A DNA stretch of 64,000 nucleotides, taken from an uncultured Fodinibius sp. GTDB lineage: Bacteria; Bacteroidota; Rhodothermia; Balneolales; Balneolaceae. Both the position numbers and the translations under genes were made by a program. The stretch lies in the NCBI GenBank assembly GCA_913056235.1, contig CAJXMW010000008.1, positions 1 to 64,000 of the forward strand. Direction: 5' to 3'. The notes beneath the pieces are model-generated. The model did not search any database. It was not told the DNA's origin and saw only the letters and a list, made by a program, of their open reading frames with translations. The first letter of the stretch is position 1. The number at the start of each line of letters is the position of its first letter. Shown piece by piece: positions 16,961 through 26,102 of the stretch.

Positions 16961-19951
16961 ATGATAAATACGCGCGGAATTCTCGGCCTACTGCTTGTGG
17001 GAATCCTCATGAGCCCTGTACAACTGCAAGCCCAAGAAGTTCAGCATTCTTCTTCCAAGCTTTATAATCAAGGTATGGACTTGTTCCACCGGGGGCTTTA
17101 TGAAGAGGCGATAGCTGAATTCCGGCAATTTGTGGATCAGCATCCCGATCATGACTTGACGACCGCGGGCCGCTACTACCTGGCTCGGGCCCAGGGCAGG
17201 GCTGACTCGACGCACAAGACCGCGTATTTTGAAGAGTTTATTGACCAGTATCCACATTCTGAGTTTTCAACGAAATTGCTCTTTGAATTGGGAGACCAGG
17301 CCAAGAAGCAGCAGAAGTACAGCAATGCCGAGGAGTATTATCATCGCGCACTCAAGTTGGGAGCCAACAAGAAAGAATCAGCCAGAGCATATTACTGGAT
17401 GGCCGAAGCTGCTGCTTCAAACGGTGAACAGCAACAGGCGCGCTCCAACTTTTTAACGCTGGCCGATAAATATCCGCGATCGGAGTGGGCTCCCAAAGCG
17501 CTGTACGCACGCGGGCGTTTATATCTCAGTGAAAATAAGTATGATTCGTCCACCGTGGCTTTTGAATTATTGAAAGAGCGATATCCCAATAATGAAATGA
17601 CGCGGCGAATTGGCACGGCGCTGGGAGAATCATATTACCAGCAAAAGCGATACAATGAAGCCATTGAAGCGTTCAAAAACGCTATGCCATACCTTGACGG
17701 AGAACTTAAATCTAAAGCGGTGTACCTGATTGCCGAAAGTTATAACTACCTGGGCAATTTTGATGAGGCCTCGACCTACTACCTGCAGTATATCAAGTTG
17801 AACAAAGGTACCGACAAAGAGCGTGCTGCTCACTACGGATTGGGCTGGGTGTATCACAAACAGGAAATTTACCATTGGGCGGCCGAAGAGTTTGGGAAAG
17901 CAGCCAAGGGCAGTGATGAGATTGCCCGCAAAGCGCTGTACTACAAAGCAGTAAATCAGAAGCTGGGCTCTCGGTATGCAGATGCTATCGAGACGTTTCG
18001 TAATTTTGGAGATCGTTTCAAAAAAGGATTGTGGGTTGAGAAAGCCTATTACGAGTGGGCTATTACAGCATATGAAACGGGCCGATATCCCGAAGCTATT
18101 GAAGTGCTGCTGCCGCTGGTGCGAAGCGACCGCGAGCTCGACTGGAAAGGTAAAGTCTACACACTGCTTGGCGAATCCTACTTTGCCAATAAAGAATATA
18201 CACGAGCACTTGATGCTTTTGATGCGGCTGAAAAAGTGACCGACGTTGATCCGGCGATCAAGCGACAGGCGCGTTTTCAGAAGGCATGGGTGCAGTACAG
18301 TAACCAGGCTTACAAGCAGGCACAGCCTATTTTTGAGTCGCTGCACAACCAATCGCCGCAGAAGAAACTTGGCAAAGAGGCCCTGTTTTGGAGCGCGGAT
18401 GCCTATTACCAAATGGAACAGTTTGGTCCGGCCAGTACCCGGTATGCCAAATTTATTCAGCAGTACCCGGATCACGAGCTGGTGGGGCCGGCGCACTATT
18501 CGCTGGGATGGAGCTATTTTAAAAATGGAAAATACCAGCAAGCTATTGAGCCGCTGGTTACGTTTTTGAACGAATACAAGGCGCCCGAAGTGGCATTGTA
18601 TCCCTATGACACAGATACCAAGCTGCGTATTGGGGATTCTTATTATGCCATTGGCCAATACTCAGATGCCATAAAATATTACCAAAAAGCCATCGGTGCT
18701 GAGCCGGGTGGTGATTATGCGATGTTCCAGATTGCCAACAGCCACTATCGGGCCGAGAATACCTACGAAGCCGTGACGACCTTCCGCAAGTTCCTGCGGA
18801 TCTATCCCTACAGCCGACTTCGCGAGCAGGCCCAGTACAATATCGCGTATATCTATCTGAATACTGGGAACTATACCCAAGCTGTTGAGGAGTTTAAAAG
18901 CGTGATTAATAAATATCCCAATACAAGCTGGGCGGCTCGCGCACAGTATAATATTGGGGATACCTATTATAATGCCGGCGATTACGAAAAAGCTATTGAG
19001 GCCTATAACGAAGTGATGCAGAAGTATCCACAGAGCGAATACATTATTGAAGCTGTCAACGGTATTCAATATGCGCAAGTGTCATCAGGCAGGTCTGATT
19101 CCAGTTCAGCCGTACTTGAAAACTTTATCGATCAGCATCCGCAGGCTTCCATGGCCGACCGGCTTCGGTTCCGTCAGGCCGACAATCGGATGCAGTCGGG
19201 GGATTACCAAGGGGCGATTGATGAATTCCAGCAGTACATCCGCATAACAAATAACCAAGAGTTGTTGCCTGATGCGCACTTCAACCTGGCGAATGCCTAC
19301 GAGCAGACCAATCAGACTGCGAAAGCTGTAGAAGCGTACCAGAAAGTGGTTGAAAAGTACCCTGATTCGCAGCGTGCGGCGCCATCGCTGGCTGCATTGG
19401 GACGTATTGCATATGCCCGCGCAAATTACCAGCGGTCGTTTGATTATTTCAGTCAGCTTGCCGAACAGGGCAGCAACTACCGTCAGGAGGCCTACATTGG
19501 TATGGGAAATGCGCAGTTGGCGATGACCAATATCGATCAGGCCGAAGAGCAGTACCAGGCGGCCCTGGATGGAGATCCCAACTTTGCACCGGCCAAAGTG
19601 GGACTGGCCAAAGTAGATATGGAAAGAGGAAATCTGCAGGCCGCCAAGGATCAGCTGTCGCTGGTGGCCGAGGCCAATACCACCGAGATTGGGGCCGAGG
19701 CGCAATATCTGCTGGGCGTGGCCAACCAGAAACAGGGTAATATGGAGGCGGCGGTCAAAGCATTTACAAATGTGAATATTTTGTACGAGGCCTTTGATGA
19801 CTGGGTAGCCAAAGCGTTGCTAAAGAAAGCCGAAAGTTATATTCAGATGGGGCAGCGCGGCGAAGCACGATCGACGTTGAATACCCTGGTCAAAGACTTT
19901 CCCGGCACGCCGCAGGCCAAGGAAGCACAGAAATTGTTGAACACCGATTAA
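16961..19951 (+). CDS. secreted or periplasmic tetratricopeptide-repeat protein
   Basis: 996 residues with a cleavable-looking signal peptide (GILGLLLVGILMSPVQLQAQ) and then almost nothing but TPR units of about 34-37 residues, with recurring motifs of the kind YEEAIAEFRQFVDQHP, SYYAIGQYSDAIKYYQKAI and AQYNIGDTYYNAGDY. The tandem YbgF/BamD-like repeats suggest a periplasmic scaffold, possibly for envelope or outer-membrane assembly; the partner is unknown. The coding region is richer in G and C than the spacers around it. It ends 3 nt before aroA, so the two may be cotranscribed. Confidence 0.85.
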   Translation: MINTRGILGLLLVGILMSPVQLQAQEVQHSSSKLYNQGMDLFHRGLYEEAIAEFRQFVDQHPDHDLTTAGRYYLARAQGRADSTHKTAYFEEFIDQYPHSEFSTKLLFELGDQAKKQQKYSNAEEYYHRALKLGANKKESARAYYWMAEAAASNGEQQQARSNFLTLADKYPRSEWAPKALYARGRLYLSENKYDSSTVAFELLKERYPNNEMTRRIGTALGESYYQQKRYNEAIEAFKNAMPYLDGELKSKAVYLIAESYNYLGNFDEASTYYLQYIKLNKGTDKERAAHYGLGWVYHKQEIYHWAAEEFGKAAKGSDEIARKALYYKAVNQKLGSRYADAIETFRNFGDRFKKGLWVEKAYYEWAITAYETGRYPEAIEVLLPLVRSDRELDWKGKVYTLLGESYFANKEYTRALDAFDAAEKVTDVDPAIKRQARFQKAWVQYSNQAYKQAQPIFESLHNQSPQKKLGKEALFWSADAYYQMEQFGPASTRYAKFIQQYPDHELVGPAHYSLGWSYFKNGKYQQAIEPLVTFLNEYKAPEVALYPYDTDTKLRIGDSYYAIGQYSDAIKYYQKAIGAEPGGDYAMFQIANSHYRAENTYEAVTTFRKFLRIYPYSRLREQAQYNIAYIYLNTGNYTQAVEEFKSVINKYPNTSWAARAQYNIGDTYYNAGDYEKAIEAYNEVMQKYPQSEYIIEAVNGIQYAQVSSGRSDSSSAVLENFIDQHPQASMADRLRFRQADNRMQSGDYQGAIDEFQQYIRITNNQELLPDAHFNLANAYEQTNQTAKAVEAYQKVVEKYPDSQRAAPSLAALGRIAYARANYQRSFDYFSQLAEQGSNYRQEAYIGMGNAQLAMTNIDQAEEQYQAALDGDPNFAPAKVGLAKVDMERGNLQAAKDQLSLVAEANTTEIGAEAQYLLGVANQKQGNMEAAVKAFTNVNILYEAFDDWVAKALLKKAESYIQMGQRGEARSTLNTLVKDFPGTPQAKEAQKLLNTD

Positions 19952-19954
19952 TTT

Positions 19955-21250
19955 ATGATTCAAGACGTATCACCGGCCAAAGGGCTACAGGGATCAGTAA
20001 AACTGCCGGCCGACAAATCTATTTCACATCGCTCCGTGATGTTTGCCGCCTTGCATGAAGGTACATCTACTATTGGCAACTTTTCGGAGGCTGCCGATCC
20101 TCACAGTACCATTGATTGTTTTCGAAAATTGGGTGTAACTATTCGAGAATTACACGATGATGATCATACCATCGAAGTGGAAGGCGTGGGTCGTGACGGG
20201 TTACAAACGCCCACCGAAGATCTGGATTGTGGCAATTCCGGCACTACGATGCGGCTGCTGAGTGGCATTATTGCGGGGGCGGGTGTGCCTGCCCGATTGA
20301 CCGGCGACGAGTCGTTATCGAGTCGCACGATGAAGCGCATTATTGATCCTCTTATGGAAATGGGAGCTGATATTGGAGCTCGGGAAAATGACTTTGCGCC
20401 GCTTACCATCCGCCGGCAAGGCCCGTTGAAACCACTACATTTTCCGCTGCCAATACCCAGTGCCCAGCTTAAATCGTGCGTGTTATTGGCTGGTCTGTTT
20501 GGGGATGAGGAGACCAAAGTCATCGAAACGTTACCCAGCCGCGATCATACCGAGCGTCTACTACAGTTGCCTATCACTGAAAATGGTAACAAGAAAGTGA
20601 TCTCATCCAGTCTCGATGCGAATATCCCTGAACAGTCGTACCGTGTGCCCAATGATTTTTCGGCCGCAGCTTTCTGGCTGGTGGCCGGTGCTATTCATCC
20701 CCATGCCGAAATTACGCTCAAAAATGTAGGTATGAACCCGACCCGAACCGGAGCACTGGATATGCTGCAGAAAATGGGAGCCGAAATCGATATTCATCCC
20801 AAAGAAAACGATGAGCTCGAGCCAGTGGCCGACCTGATCGTTCGGAGTTCCGAGCTACAAGCCATTGATATCACCGAAGAAATTGTACCCAACTGCATAG
20901 ATGAGATTCCCATTCTGGCGATTGCCATGCTCTTTGCCCATGGGACTTCCCGTATTTCGGGCGCCGAGGAGCTGCGCCACAAAGAAACCGATCGCCTTGC
21001 CGCCCTGGCAGATATGCTATCCAAAGCCGGAGCGGATTTTACCGAATATGACGACGGTTTTGAAATCAGGGGGAATCCCGGGTTTCGACCCAAGCCTGCT
21101 GCTTTTGAAAGTTATCACGATCATCGCATTGCTATGTCTGCGGCGGTGCTGTCTGTGATGGCTCGGGATGTTAGTCAGGTAGTCGATGCCGAATGTACTG
21201 CCATTTCTTACCCTTCCTTTTGGGATGACCTTGCAAGTATGACGAATTGA
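19955..21250 (+). CDS. aroA: 3-phosphoshikimate 1-carboxyvinyltransferase (EPSP synthase)
   Basis: Sixth shikimate-pathway step: joins phosphoenolpyruvate to shikimate-3-phosphate. 431 residues, normal length. KLPADKSISHRSVMFAAL at the N-terminus, LDCGNSGTTMRLLSG near 90, SRDHTERLL, VPNDFSAAAFWLV and EELRHKETDRLAAL near 335 with DHRIAMS at the end are all diagnostic. The LDCGNSGTTMRL motif fits the class I/II active-site loop, but I do not assign a class. Start at ATG 19955, 3 nt after the TPR gene. Confidence 0.97.
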   Translation: MIQDVSPAKGLQGSVKLPADKSISHRSVMFAALHEGTSTIGNFSEAADPHSTIDCFRKLGVTIRELHDDDHTIEVEGVGRDGLQTPTEDLDCGNSGTTMRLLSGIIAGAGVPARLTGDESLSSRTMKRIIDPLMEMGADIGARENDFAPLTIRRQGPLKPLHFPLPIPSAQLKSCVLLAGLFGDEETKVIETLPSRDHTERLLQLPITENGNKKVISSSLDANIPEQSYRVPNDFSAAAFWLVAGAIHPHAEITLKNVGMNPTRTGALDMLQKMGAEIDIHPKENDELEPVADLIVRSSELQAIDITEEIVPNCIDEIPILAIAMLFAHGTSRISGAEELRHKETDRLAALADMLSKAGADFTEYDDGFEIRGNPGFRPKPAAFESYHDHRIAMSAAVLSVMARDVSQVVDAECTAISYPSFWDDLASMTN

Positions 21251-21335
21251 TCGCCCATTCCGCAAATCTGACAATTCACTCTCCGTGATGGCGCAATAAT
21301 GCCAATACGTCATAAAACAACCCCGCCTATACAGC

Positions 21336-21352
21336 TTGGCATTGTGATTGCT
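21336..21352 (+). promoter_or_regulatory. sigma-54-like (-24/-12) promoter for hsp20
   Basis: TTGGCATTGTGATTGCT fits the RpoN consensus YTGGCACGRNNNTTGCW at 15 of 17 positions, with the invariant GG and GC and exactly 10 nt between them. Transcription would begin near 21363, about 14 nt before ATG 21377. No enhancer site is evident in the 126-bp spacer, and no rpoN or activator gene is in the window. Confidence 0.45.
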
Positions 21353-21376
21353 CATATACAAGTGAATTTGGAATAA

Positions 21377-21814
21377 ATGGGTAAGTCCATGAGTGAATTT
21401 ACAATTGACATCGAAAAACAGTTGACCAAACTGGGGAAAGACCTTCAGGATTTTGTGGAGCGTATAGTTCCACTTGAGGATAAAGGTCACGATTTTACCC
21501 CGGTTTGCGATATCATTGAAAGTGATGAAACGTTTGTCATTAAATTGGATTTGCCTGGATTGTCGAAGAAAGAAATTAATATTGCTCTCAAAGAGCATGT
21601 TTTAACGGTGAAAGGCGAACGCACGGAAGAGTTAGATGATTCGGAAGTGTTTCGCCGTCAGGAGCGTTCAACGGGGGTGTTTTCACGCTCGTTTGCGTTG
21701 CCTGAAAATGTAAATGCCGCCGAGACGGATGCGGTATTCCGGAACGGTGTGCTGTCGATCACGATGCCCAAATCGGATGTTCTTAATGATTCGAAATCGA
21801 TTCCGATTAAGTGA
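21377..21814 (+). CDS. Hsp20/alpha-crystallin family small heat-shock protein
   Basis: ATP-independent holdase chaperone, 145 residues. The alpha-crystallin domain spans about 42-138: TPVCDIIESDETFVIKLDLPG, KKEINIALKEHVLTVKGERT, RSTGVFSRSFALPENV and the closing FRNGVLSITMPK. A short C-terminal tail ends KSIPIK, the I-x-I motif that binds neighbouring subunits. The start is ATG 21377; ATG 21389 is a second candidate. It lies 149 bp before dnaK with a repeat element between them. Confidence 0.92.
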   Translation: MGKSMSEFTIDIEKQLTKLGKDLQDFVERIVPLEDKGHDFTPVCDIIESDETFVIKLDLPGLSKKEINIALKEHVLTVKGERTEELDDSEVFRRQERSTGVFSRSFALPENVNAAETDAVFRNGVLSITMPKSDVLNDSKSIPIK

Positions 21815-21906
21815 CATCACAGATGTTATCCCGAAGCACGTGCTGAGCTTGTCTCAGTATCACGAGGGATTTAACGATAGATGCTGGAACAAGTTCAGCA
21901 TGACAC
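21811..21906. repeat. dispersed intergenic repeat (family C), hsp20-dnaK spacer
   Basis: The right part (21877-21905), read on the minus strand, gives GTGTCATGCTGAACTTGTTC and onward. It matches the plus-strand copy at 43618-43647 at about 26 of 30 positions. The left part holds a degenerate relative (GTGCTGAGCTTGTCTCAG). The paired opposed halves make an imperfect hairpin in the spacer between hsp20 and dnaK. Confidence 0.6.
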
Positions 21907-21963
21907 AGACAAAGAAATTGCACAAAGAATTAAACAACTAACAAAAAATCATAAATTAATATT

Positions 21964-23943
21964 ATGGGAAAGATTATAGGAATTGACTTAGGTACTACCA
22001 ACTCCTGCGTTGCTGTAATGGAGGGTAATGAGCCTACGGTTATTCAAAACTCGGAAGGTGGCCGAACAACCCCATCGGTTGTGGCTTTCTCCAAAGACGG
22101 CGAACGCCTGATTGGTGCACCTGCTAAACGACAAGCAATTACTAATCCTGAAAAGACGATCTCGTCTATTAAACGCTTTATGGGCCGTTTTTACGACGAG
22201 GTTAAAGAAGAGTCTAAACAGGCGTCTTACGAAATTGTTAAAGGCGATAATAATACGGCCCGTGTACAAATTGAGGACCGCACATATACGCCTCAGGAAA
22301 TTTCAGCAATGGTACTGCAGAAGATGAAGCAGACCGCTGAAGAGTATCTGGGCGATGATGTGACTGAAGCAGTTATTACAGTTCCGGCTTATTTCAATGA
22401 TGCGCAGCGTAAAGCTACGCAGGAAGCTGGTGAAATTGCGGGTCTCGATGTAAAGCGAATTATTAACGAGCCTACGGCTGCTTCGCTGGCTTACGGTCTG
22501 GATAAGAAAGATCAGGATCAGACCATTGCCGTGTATGACCTCGGTGGCGGTACATTTGATATCTCCATCTTGGAGCTCGGTGATGGCGTTTTTGAAGTGA
22601 AATCCACCAGTGGTGATACTCATCTCGGTGGCGATGACTTCGACTCTCGTCTGATTGATCACTTGGCCAAGGAATTCAAAAAAGAAGAAGGCATTGACCT
22701 TCGCGAAGATCCGATGGCCATGCAGCGACTGAAAGATGCCGCTGAAAAAGCCAAGATTGAGCTTTCAAGCTCGCAGAAAACCAATGTGAACCTGCCGTTT
22801 ATTACGGCTACGGATTCTGGGCCTAAGCACCTGAACATCGATATCAGTCGTTCAGAGTTTGAAAAGATGATCGACGACCTGGTTCAGAAGACAACCGATC
22901 CTTGCAAGAAAGTATTGCAGGATGCGGATCTGAGCAAGAACGATATTGACCAAGTTATATTGGTTGGTGGATCTACCCGAATTCCGAAGATTCAGGAAGT
23001 TGTGAAAGACTTCTTCGGCAAGGATCCCAGCAAAGGTGTTAATCCTGATGAAGTAGTAGCTGTTGGTGCTGCCATCCAGGGTGGTGTAATGTCTGGCGAT
23101 GTTGATGATGTTGTACTGCTCGACGTTACGCCGTTGTCGCTTGGTATCGAGACGCTCGGTGGTGTATCCACACAGCTGATCGAAGCCAATACGACTATCC
23201 CGACCAGCAAGACGGAAACATTCTCTACGGCTGCAGACAATCAGACCAGCGTAGAAATTCACGTACTGCAAGGTGAACGTGCGAAAGCTCAGGATAACCG
23301 AACGCTTGGCCGCTTCCACTTGGATGGAATTCCTCCGGCACCGCGAGGCGTACCTCAGATTGAGGTGACCTTCGATATTGATGCCGACGGCGTATTGGAT
23401 GTAAGTGCCAAAGACAAAGGTACCGGCAAAGAGCAGAGTATCCGCATCGAGGCTTCTTCAGGTCTTTCTGAAGAAGAGATTGAAAAGATGAAGGAGGAAG
23501 CCGAAAAGCACGAAGAGGAAGACGAGCGTATTCGCGAGCGAGCTGAGAAGCTGAACAAAGCGGACAGCTTGGTCTTCTCTACACGCAAGCAGCTTGACGA
23601 GCATGAAGATAAGATCTCTGATGAGAATAAGGAGAAAATCGAAGCTGCACTTGAGAAAGTGGAAGAGCTGCACGACCAAGAAAAAGTCGATGAGCTTGAT
23701 GAGGCCATGGAAGAATTGAATGACGCATGGTCTGAAGCTTCCCAAGAAATCTATCAGGGCGCTGCACAGGGACAAGGTCAGCCTGGTCCCGGAGCTGCAG
23801 GCGCTGCTGGAGCCGCTGCCGGTGCTGCCGGAGCAGGAGCTCCCAACGGAGCAAATGCTGAAGCGGAACAAGATGATGAAGACGAAGATGCCGTAGATGC
23901 TGACTTTGAAGTTGTCGATGATGAGGACAACGAAGAGAAGTAG
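21964..23943 (+). CDS. dnaK: molecular chaperone DnaK (Hsp70)
   Basis: ATP-dependent foldase of the cytoplasm. 659 residues. The ATPase domain starts [16 protein letters not shown], with [10 protein letters not shown], the phosphate motif [15 protein letters not shown] and the [14 protein letters not shown] adenosine motif. The substrate-binding domain follows ([16 protein letters not shown], then [21 protein letters not shown]). The lid helices are highly charged and end in a Gly/Ala/Pro-rich linker and a strongly acidic tail. GrpE and DnaJ are not adjacent. A good terminator follows. Confidence 0.98.
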   Translation: MGKIIGIDLGTTNSCVAVMEGNEPTVIQNSEGGRTTPSVVAFSKDGERLIGAPAKRQAITNPEKTISSIKRFMGRFYDEVKEESKQASYEIVKGDNNTARVQIEDRTYTPQEISAMVLQKMKQTAEEYLGDDVTEAVITVPAYFNDAQRKATQEAGEIAGLDVKRIINEPTAASLAYGLDKKDQDQTIAVYDLGGGTFDISILELGDGVFEVKSTSGDTHLGGDDFDSRLIDHLAKEFKKEEGIDLREDPMAMQRLKDAAEKAKIELSSSQKTNVNLPFITATDSGPKHLNIDISRSEFEKMIDDLVQKTTDPCKKVLQDADLSKNDIDQVILVGGSTRIPKIQEVVKDFFGKDPSKGVNPDEVVAVGAAIQGGVMSGDVDDVVLLDVTPLSLGIETLGGVSTQLIEANTTIPTSKTETFSTAADNQTSVEIHVLQGERAKAQDNRTLGRFHLDGIPPAPRGVPQIEVTFDIDADGVLDVSAKDKGTGKEQSIRIEASSGLSEEEIEKMKEEAEKHEEEDERIRERAEKLNKADSLVFSTRKQLDEHEDKISDENKEKIEAALEKVEELHDQEKVDELDEAMEELNDAWSEASQEIYQGAAQGQGQPGPGAAGAAGAAAGAAGAGAPNGANAEAEQDDEDEDAVDADFEVVDDEDNEEK

Positions 23944-23970
23944 TAACTAATGCATCGGTAGTAGATTTGA

Positions 23971-24004
23971 AAGCCCTCCATCATTACGGTGGAGGGCTTT
24001 TTTA
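23971..24004 (+). terminator. Rho-independent terminator after dnaK
   Basis: AAGCCCTCCATC pairs with GGTGGAGGGCTT around a 5-nt loop, followed by a T run, 27 nt after the dnaK stop. Confidence 0.9.
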
Positions 24005-24149
24005 TTTTGGTACAAACTTATCAATGCCCGAAGATCTGAAAGCGCCTGAGAAAACGAACCGACCTGATTTGGAAACGATCAATGTTAGGTGGATTGGCGT
24101 TAAAGTCTTATACATGGATAAATTTAAGAAAACCCCAATAGTGAATGGC

Positions 24150-24285
24150 ATGTCCATCCCCACGGATTTTTTTAATTATGGGAAGCGGTACTGCAGGCTT
24201 GCAAGCCATAATCAAACTAGCCAATATGGTTCTTTGAGGTTATTGACTAAATCTTCTCTACAGGCCAGCAGATATTAGATTAAGC
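24150..24285 (+). pseudogene. remnant of nadB (L-aspartate oxidase), N-terminal end only
   Basis: From ATG 24150 the DNA encodes MSIPTDFLIMGSGTAGLQAI, then IKLANM, GSLRLLTKSSLQAS and an RL-like stub, if two one-base frameshifts are allowed. The first is an extra T in a seven-T run near 24167-24173; the second is a lost base near 24229. This is the FAD-binding N-terminus of NadB (usual pattern DFLVIGSGIAGL, KLA, LTK, S, NT). A stop and loss of similarity follow after about 24280. Intact NadB has about 530 residues, so more than 90 percent is gone. The family call is by eye. Confidence 0.6.
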
Positions 24286-24389
24286 GAGTGTTGTTGGCAT
24301 GCACAGGCGTTTCAATTTCCCCGATTCAGGTTCGATACCGACCACATCATAATTTTTCAGAAATCCCAAGGAATATTGATGGCAGCAAA

Positions 24390-24515
24390 ATGAATAATAC
24401 GAATATCACACTGCAAGAAGATCACGTTATCCATGATCAGCACGAAGTGAAAGTACCCGGCGAACTGGCCGAACGGGCGCACCTGCCGATTGAATGCATG
24501 CTGAGTTTCGCATAA
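24390..24515 (+). pseudogene. remnant of nadA (quinolinate synthase), C-terminal end only
   Basis: An open stretch of 41 codons ends DQHEVKVPGELAERAHLPIE then CMLSFA and a stop. This matches the C-terminus of quinolinate synthase, which commonly ends in V-VP-E-AERA--PIERML. The preceding MNNTNI could be the remains of the conserved CPxMxMN region. No NadA core lies upstream. Together with the nadB start 105 bp before, it looks like the two outer ends of a former nadB-nadA operon joined by an internal deletion. No function is expected. A family match this short needs a search to confirm. Confidence 0.5.
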
Positions 24516-24526
24516 TGGTTTATTGG

Positions 24527-24590
24527 GTAGTTCGTATTGCGTATCTTCTCATTACCAAATAATTAATGCTCAACACGGAGTACGAATTAC
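24527..24590. repeat. dispersed inverted-repeat element (family A), copy 1
   Basis: GTAGTTCGTATTGCGTAT (24527-24544) faces TACGAATTAC (24581-24590), giving a 10-bp inverted repeat with one mismatch. It ends 3 bp before the tsaD ATG, so it forms the tsaD leader. Related copies are at 31527-31585 and 41177-41232. It also fills the end of the 650-bp gene-free stretch after dnaK. Confidence 0.6.
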
Positions 24591-24593
24591 AAC

Positions 24594-25607
24594 ATGAATA
24601 TTCTTGGCATTGAATCATCCTGTGACGAAACGGCGGCGGCGGTCTATACCGATGATGGGCTCAAGTCGAATATAATTGCCTCTCAGGCTGTCCATGAGCA
24701 GTACGGCGGTGTGGTGCCCGAGTTGGCGTCGCGGGCGCATCACAAGACGATCTGGCGGACAGTACAGCAAGCATTGGATGAAGGCTCTACCAATCTTGCT
24801 GACATTGATACCATTGCCGTTACGCAGGGACCGGGACTGATGGGATCGCTGTTGGTAGGACTTTGTTTTGCTAAGGGACTTTGCCTGGCGCGCGATATTA
24901 AACTCATCGGCGTCAATCACATGGATGCTCACATTTATTCCAATTTTATAGATAATAGTCCCGAATTTCCATTTGTGGCACTTACCGTTTCCGGTGGACA
25001 TACACAGCTTGTTCATGTGACTGGTCCCTTTGAGCACAAACTGTTAGGGCAAACCCGCGATGATGCGGCTGGCGAAGCCTTCGATAAAATCGGCAAAATT
25101 CTTGGATTGCCTTATCCCGCCGGACCCGTAATTGATGAGCGAGCCCAGCATGGTGATCCCCGATTCCACGACTTTCCGCAGGCGATGCTGGATCAGGATT
25201 TTGAGTTTAGTTTCTCCGGATTAAAAACATCCGTCAAATATTACTTGGAGGATCAAGATAATAAAGAGAGGTTTCTGGAAGATCATCTGGATGACGTCTG
25301 TGCCAGCGTATCCTATGCCATTACCGAAGTGCTGGTAAAAAAACTTCGCAATGCAGTAGAACATACCGGCGTTGATACAATGACCATTGCCGGAGGAGTG
25401 TCAGCTAATTCTATGCTACGGCGGAAGGCAAATGAGTTGGTTCAGGAACTTGATATCGAGTTACATATCCCCAAGCTGGCCTATTGCACCGACAACGCAG
25501 CCATGATTGCGGTGACAGGTTATATGATGGCCGAGCGGGGTATGTTTTCGGATATGAATTTGAAGCCGTTTGCTAATCTTAAAGCGCTTAAAAAGATGAG
25601 GGCCTGA
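24594..25607 (+). CDS. tsaD: tRNA N6-adenosine threonylcarbamoyltransferase subunit TsaD
   Basis: Transfers threonylcarbamoyl to A37 of ANN-decoding tRNAs with TsaB and TsaE (not here). 337 residues. GIESSCDETAAAVY at the N-terminus, the metal-binding HMDAHIYSNF histidines, VSGGHTQLVHV, the DDAAGEAFDKIGK motif and IAGGVSANSML with CTDNAAMIA are all diagnostic of the Kae1/TsaD family. Start at ATG 24594. It converges on rnhA, with a palindromic repeat between the two stops. Confidence 0.97.
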   Translation: MNILGIESSCDETAAAVYTDDGLKSNIIASQAVHEQYGGVVPELASRAHHKTIWRTVQQALDEGSTNLADIDTIAVTQGPGLMGSLLVGLCFAKGLCLARDIKLIGVNHMDAHIYSNFIDNSPEFPFVALTVSGGHTQLVHVTGPFEHKLLGQTRDDAAGEAFDKIGKILGLPYPAGPVIDERAQHGDPRFHDFPQAMLDQDFEFSFSGLKTSVKYYLEDQDNKERFLEDHLDDVCASVSYAITEVLVKKLRNAVEHTGVDTMTIAGGVSANSMLRRKANELVQELDIELHIPKLAYCTDNAAMIAVTGYMMAERGMFSDMNLKPFANLKALKKMRA

Positions 25608-25615
25608 TAGGTGGG

Positions 25616-25643
25616 GTAGGGATTTATTGCAATAAATCCCTAC
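25616..25643. repeat. perfect 28-bp palindrome with GTAG/CTAC ends (REP-like)
   Basis: GTAGGGATTTATTG is followed directly by its exact complement CAATAAATCCCTAC. The element begins with GTAG and ends with CTAC, as does the larger one at 57264-57311. It lies between convergent tsaD and rnhA and might also act as a weak bidirectional terminator, though no T run follows. Confidence 0.7.
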
Positions 25644-25652
25644 AAGGTTGAA

Positions 25653-26102
25653 TTATTGAAACTTCTTCGAGGCTTCCACAGCCAGTGCATCTACGCGATT
25701 ATTGCGCTCGTTGTCGGCATGTCCCTTTACTTTGATCCACTCCACATCATGAGGTTGCATGGCCGTAAGCATCTCTTCCCAAAGATCTCTGTTTTGAACC
25801 GGTTTTTTATCCGCTTTTTTCCAGTTTCGTTTTAGCCAGCCGTCAATCCATCCCTGTTTAAAGGCATTGACAATGAGTGCGCTGTCGCTGTGAATTTTTA
25901 CGTGACAGGGCTGATTGAGTGCTTTAAGCGCTTCGATTACCGCGCGCATTTCCATGCGATTGTTGGTGGTATCGCGGGCGCTGCCGGTGATTTCCTTTTC
26001 TTTGTTACCCCACTGCAGCAGTGCGCCCCATCCACCGGGACCGGGATTCCCACTGCATGCGCCGTCGGTAAATACAATGACTGTTTTCTTGTTCTTAGAC
26101 AT
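25653..26102 (-). CDS. rnhA: ribonuclease HI
   Basis: Cleaves RNA in RNA-DNA hybrids in the cytoplasm. 149 residues. Catalytic acids are visible in FTDGACSGNPGPGGWG (Asp), NRMEMRAVIEAL (Glu), IHSDSALIVNAFKQGW (Asp) and GHADNERNNRVDALA (Asp), with the family's His in WIKVKGH. Start at ATG 26102. Its first 8 nt overlap the end of pyrF, so the two are cotranscribed. Confidence 0.96.
   Translation of the reverse strand: MSKNKKTVIVFTDGACSGNPGPGGWGALLQWGNKEKEITGSARDTTNNRMEMRAVIEALKALNQPCHVKIHSDSALIVNAFKQGWIDGWLKRNWKKADKKPVQNRDLWEEMLTAMQPHDVEWIKVKGHADNERNNRVDALAVEASKKFQ

Noticed and set aside
17630-18658. 342-codon open frame on the minus strand inside the TPR gene (others at 18662-19078 and 19106-19705)
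   Set aside because: Lies opposite a clear TPR protein with repeat motifs. The antisense translations are rich in Arg, Phe, Ile and Val with no domain; they follow from the codon use of the plus strand.
23355-23871. Long Ser/Phe/Leu-rich minus-strand frames opposite the dnaK 3' end
   Set aside because: They are the complement of the Glu/Lys/Asp-rich DnaK lid; no start context, no domain.
23967-24278. 103-codon open frame after dnaK
   Set aside because: It begins inside the dnaK terminator and reads across the nadB remnant in changing register; the recognisable parts belong to NadB in two frames.
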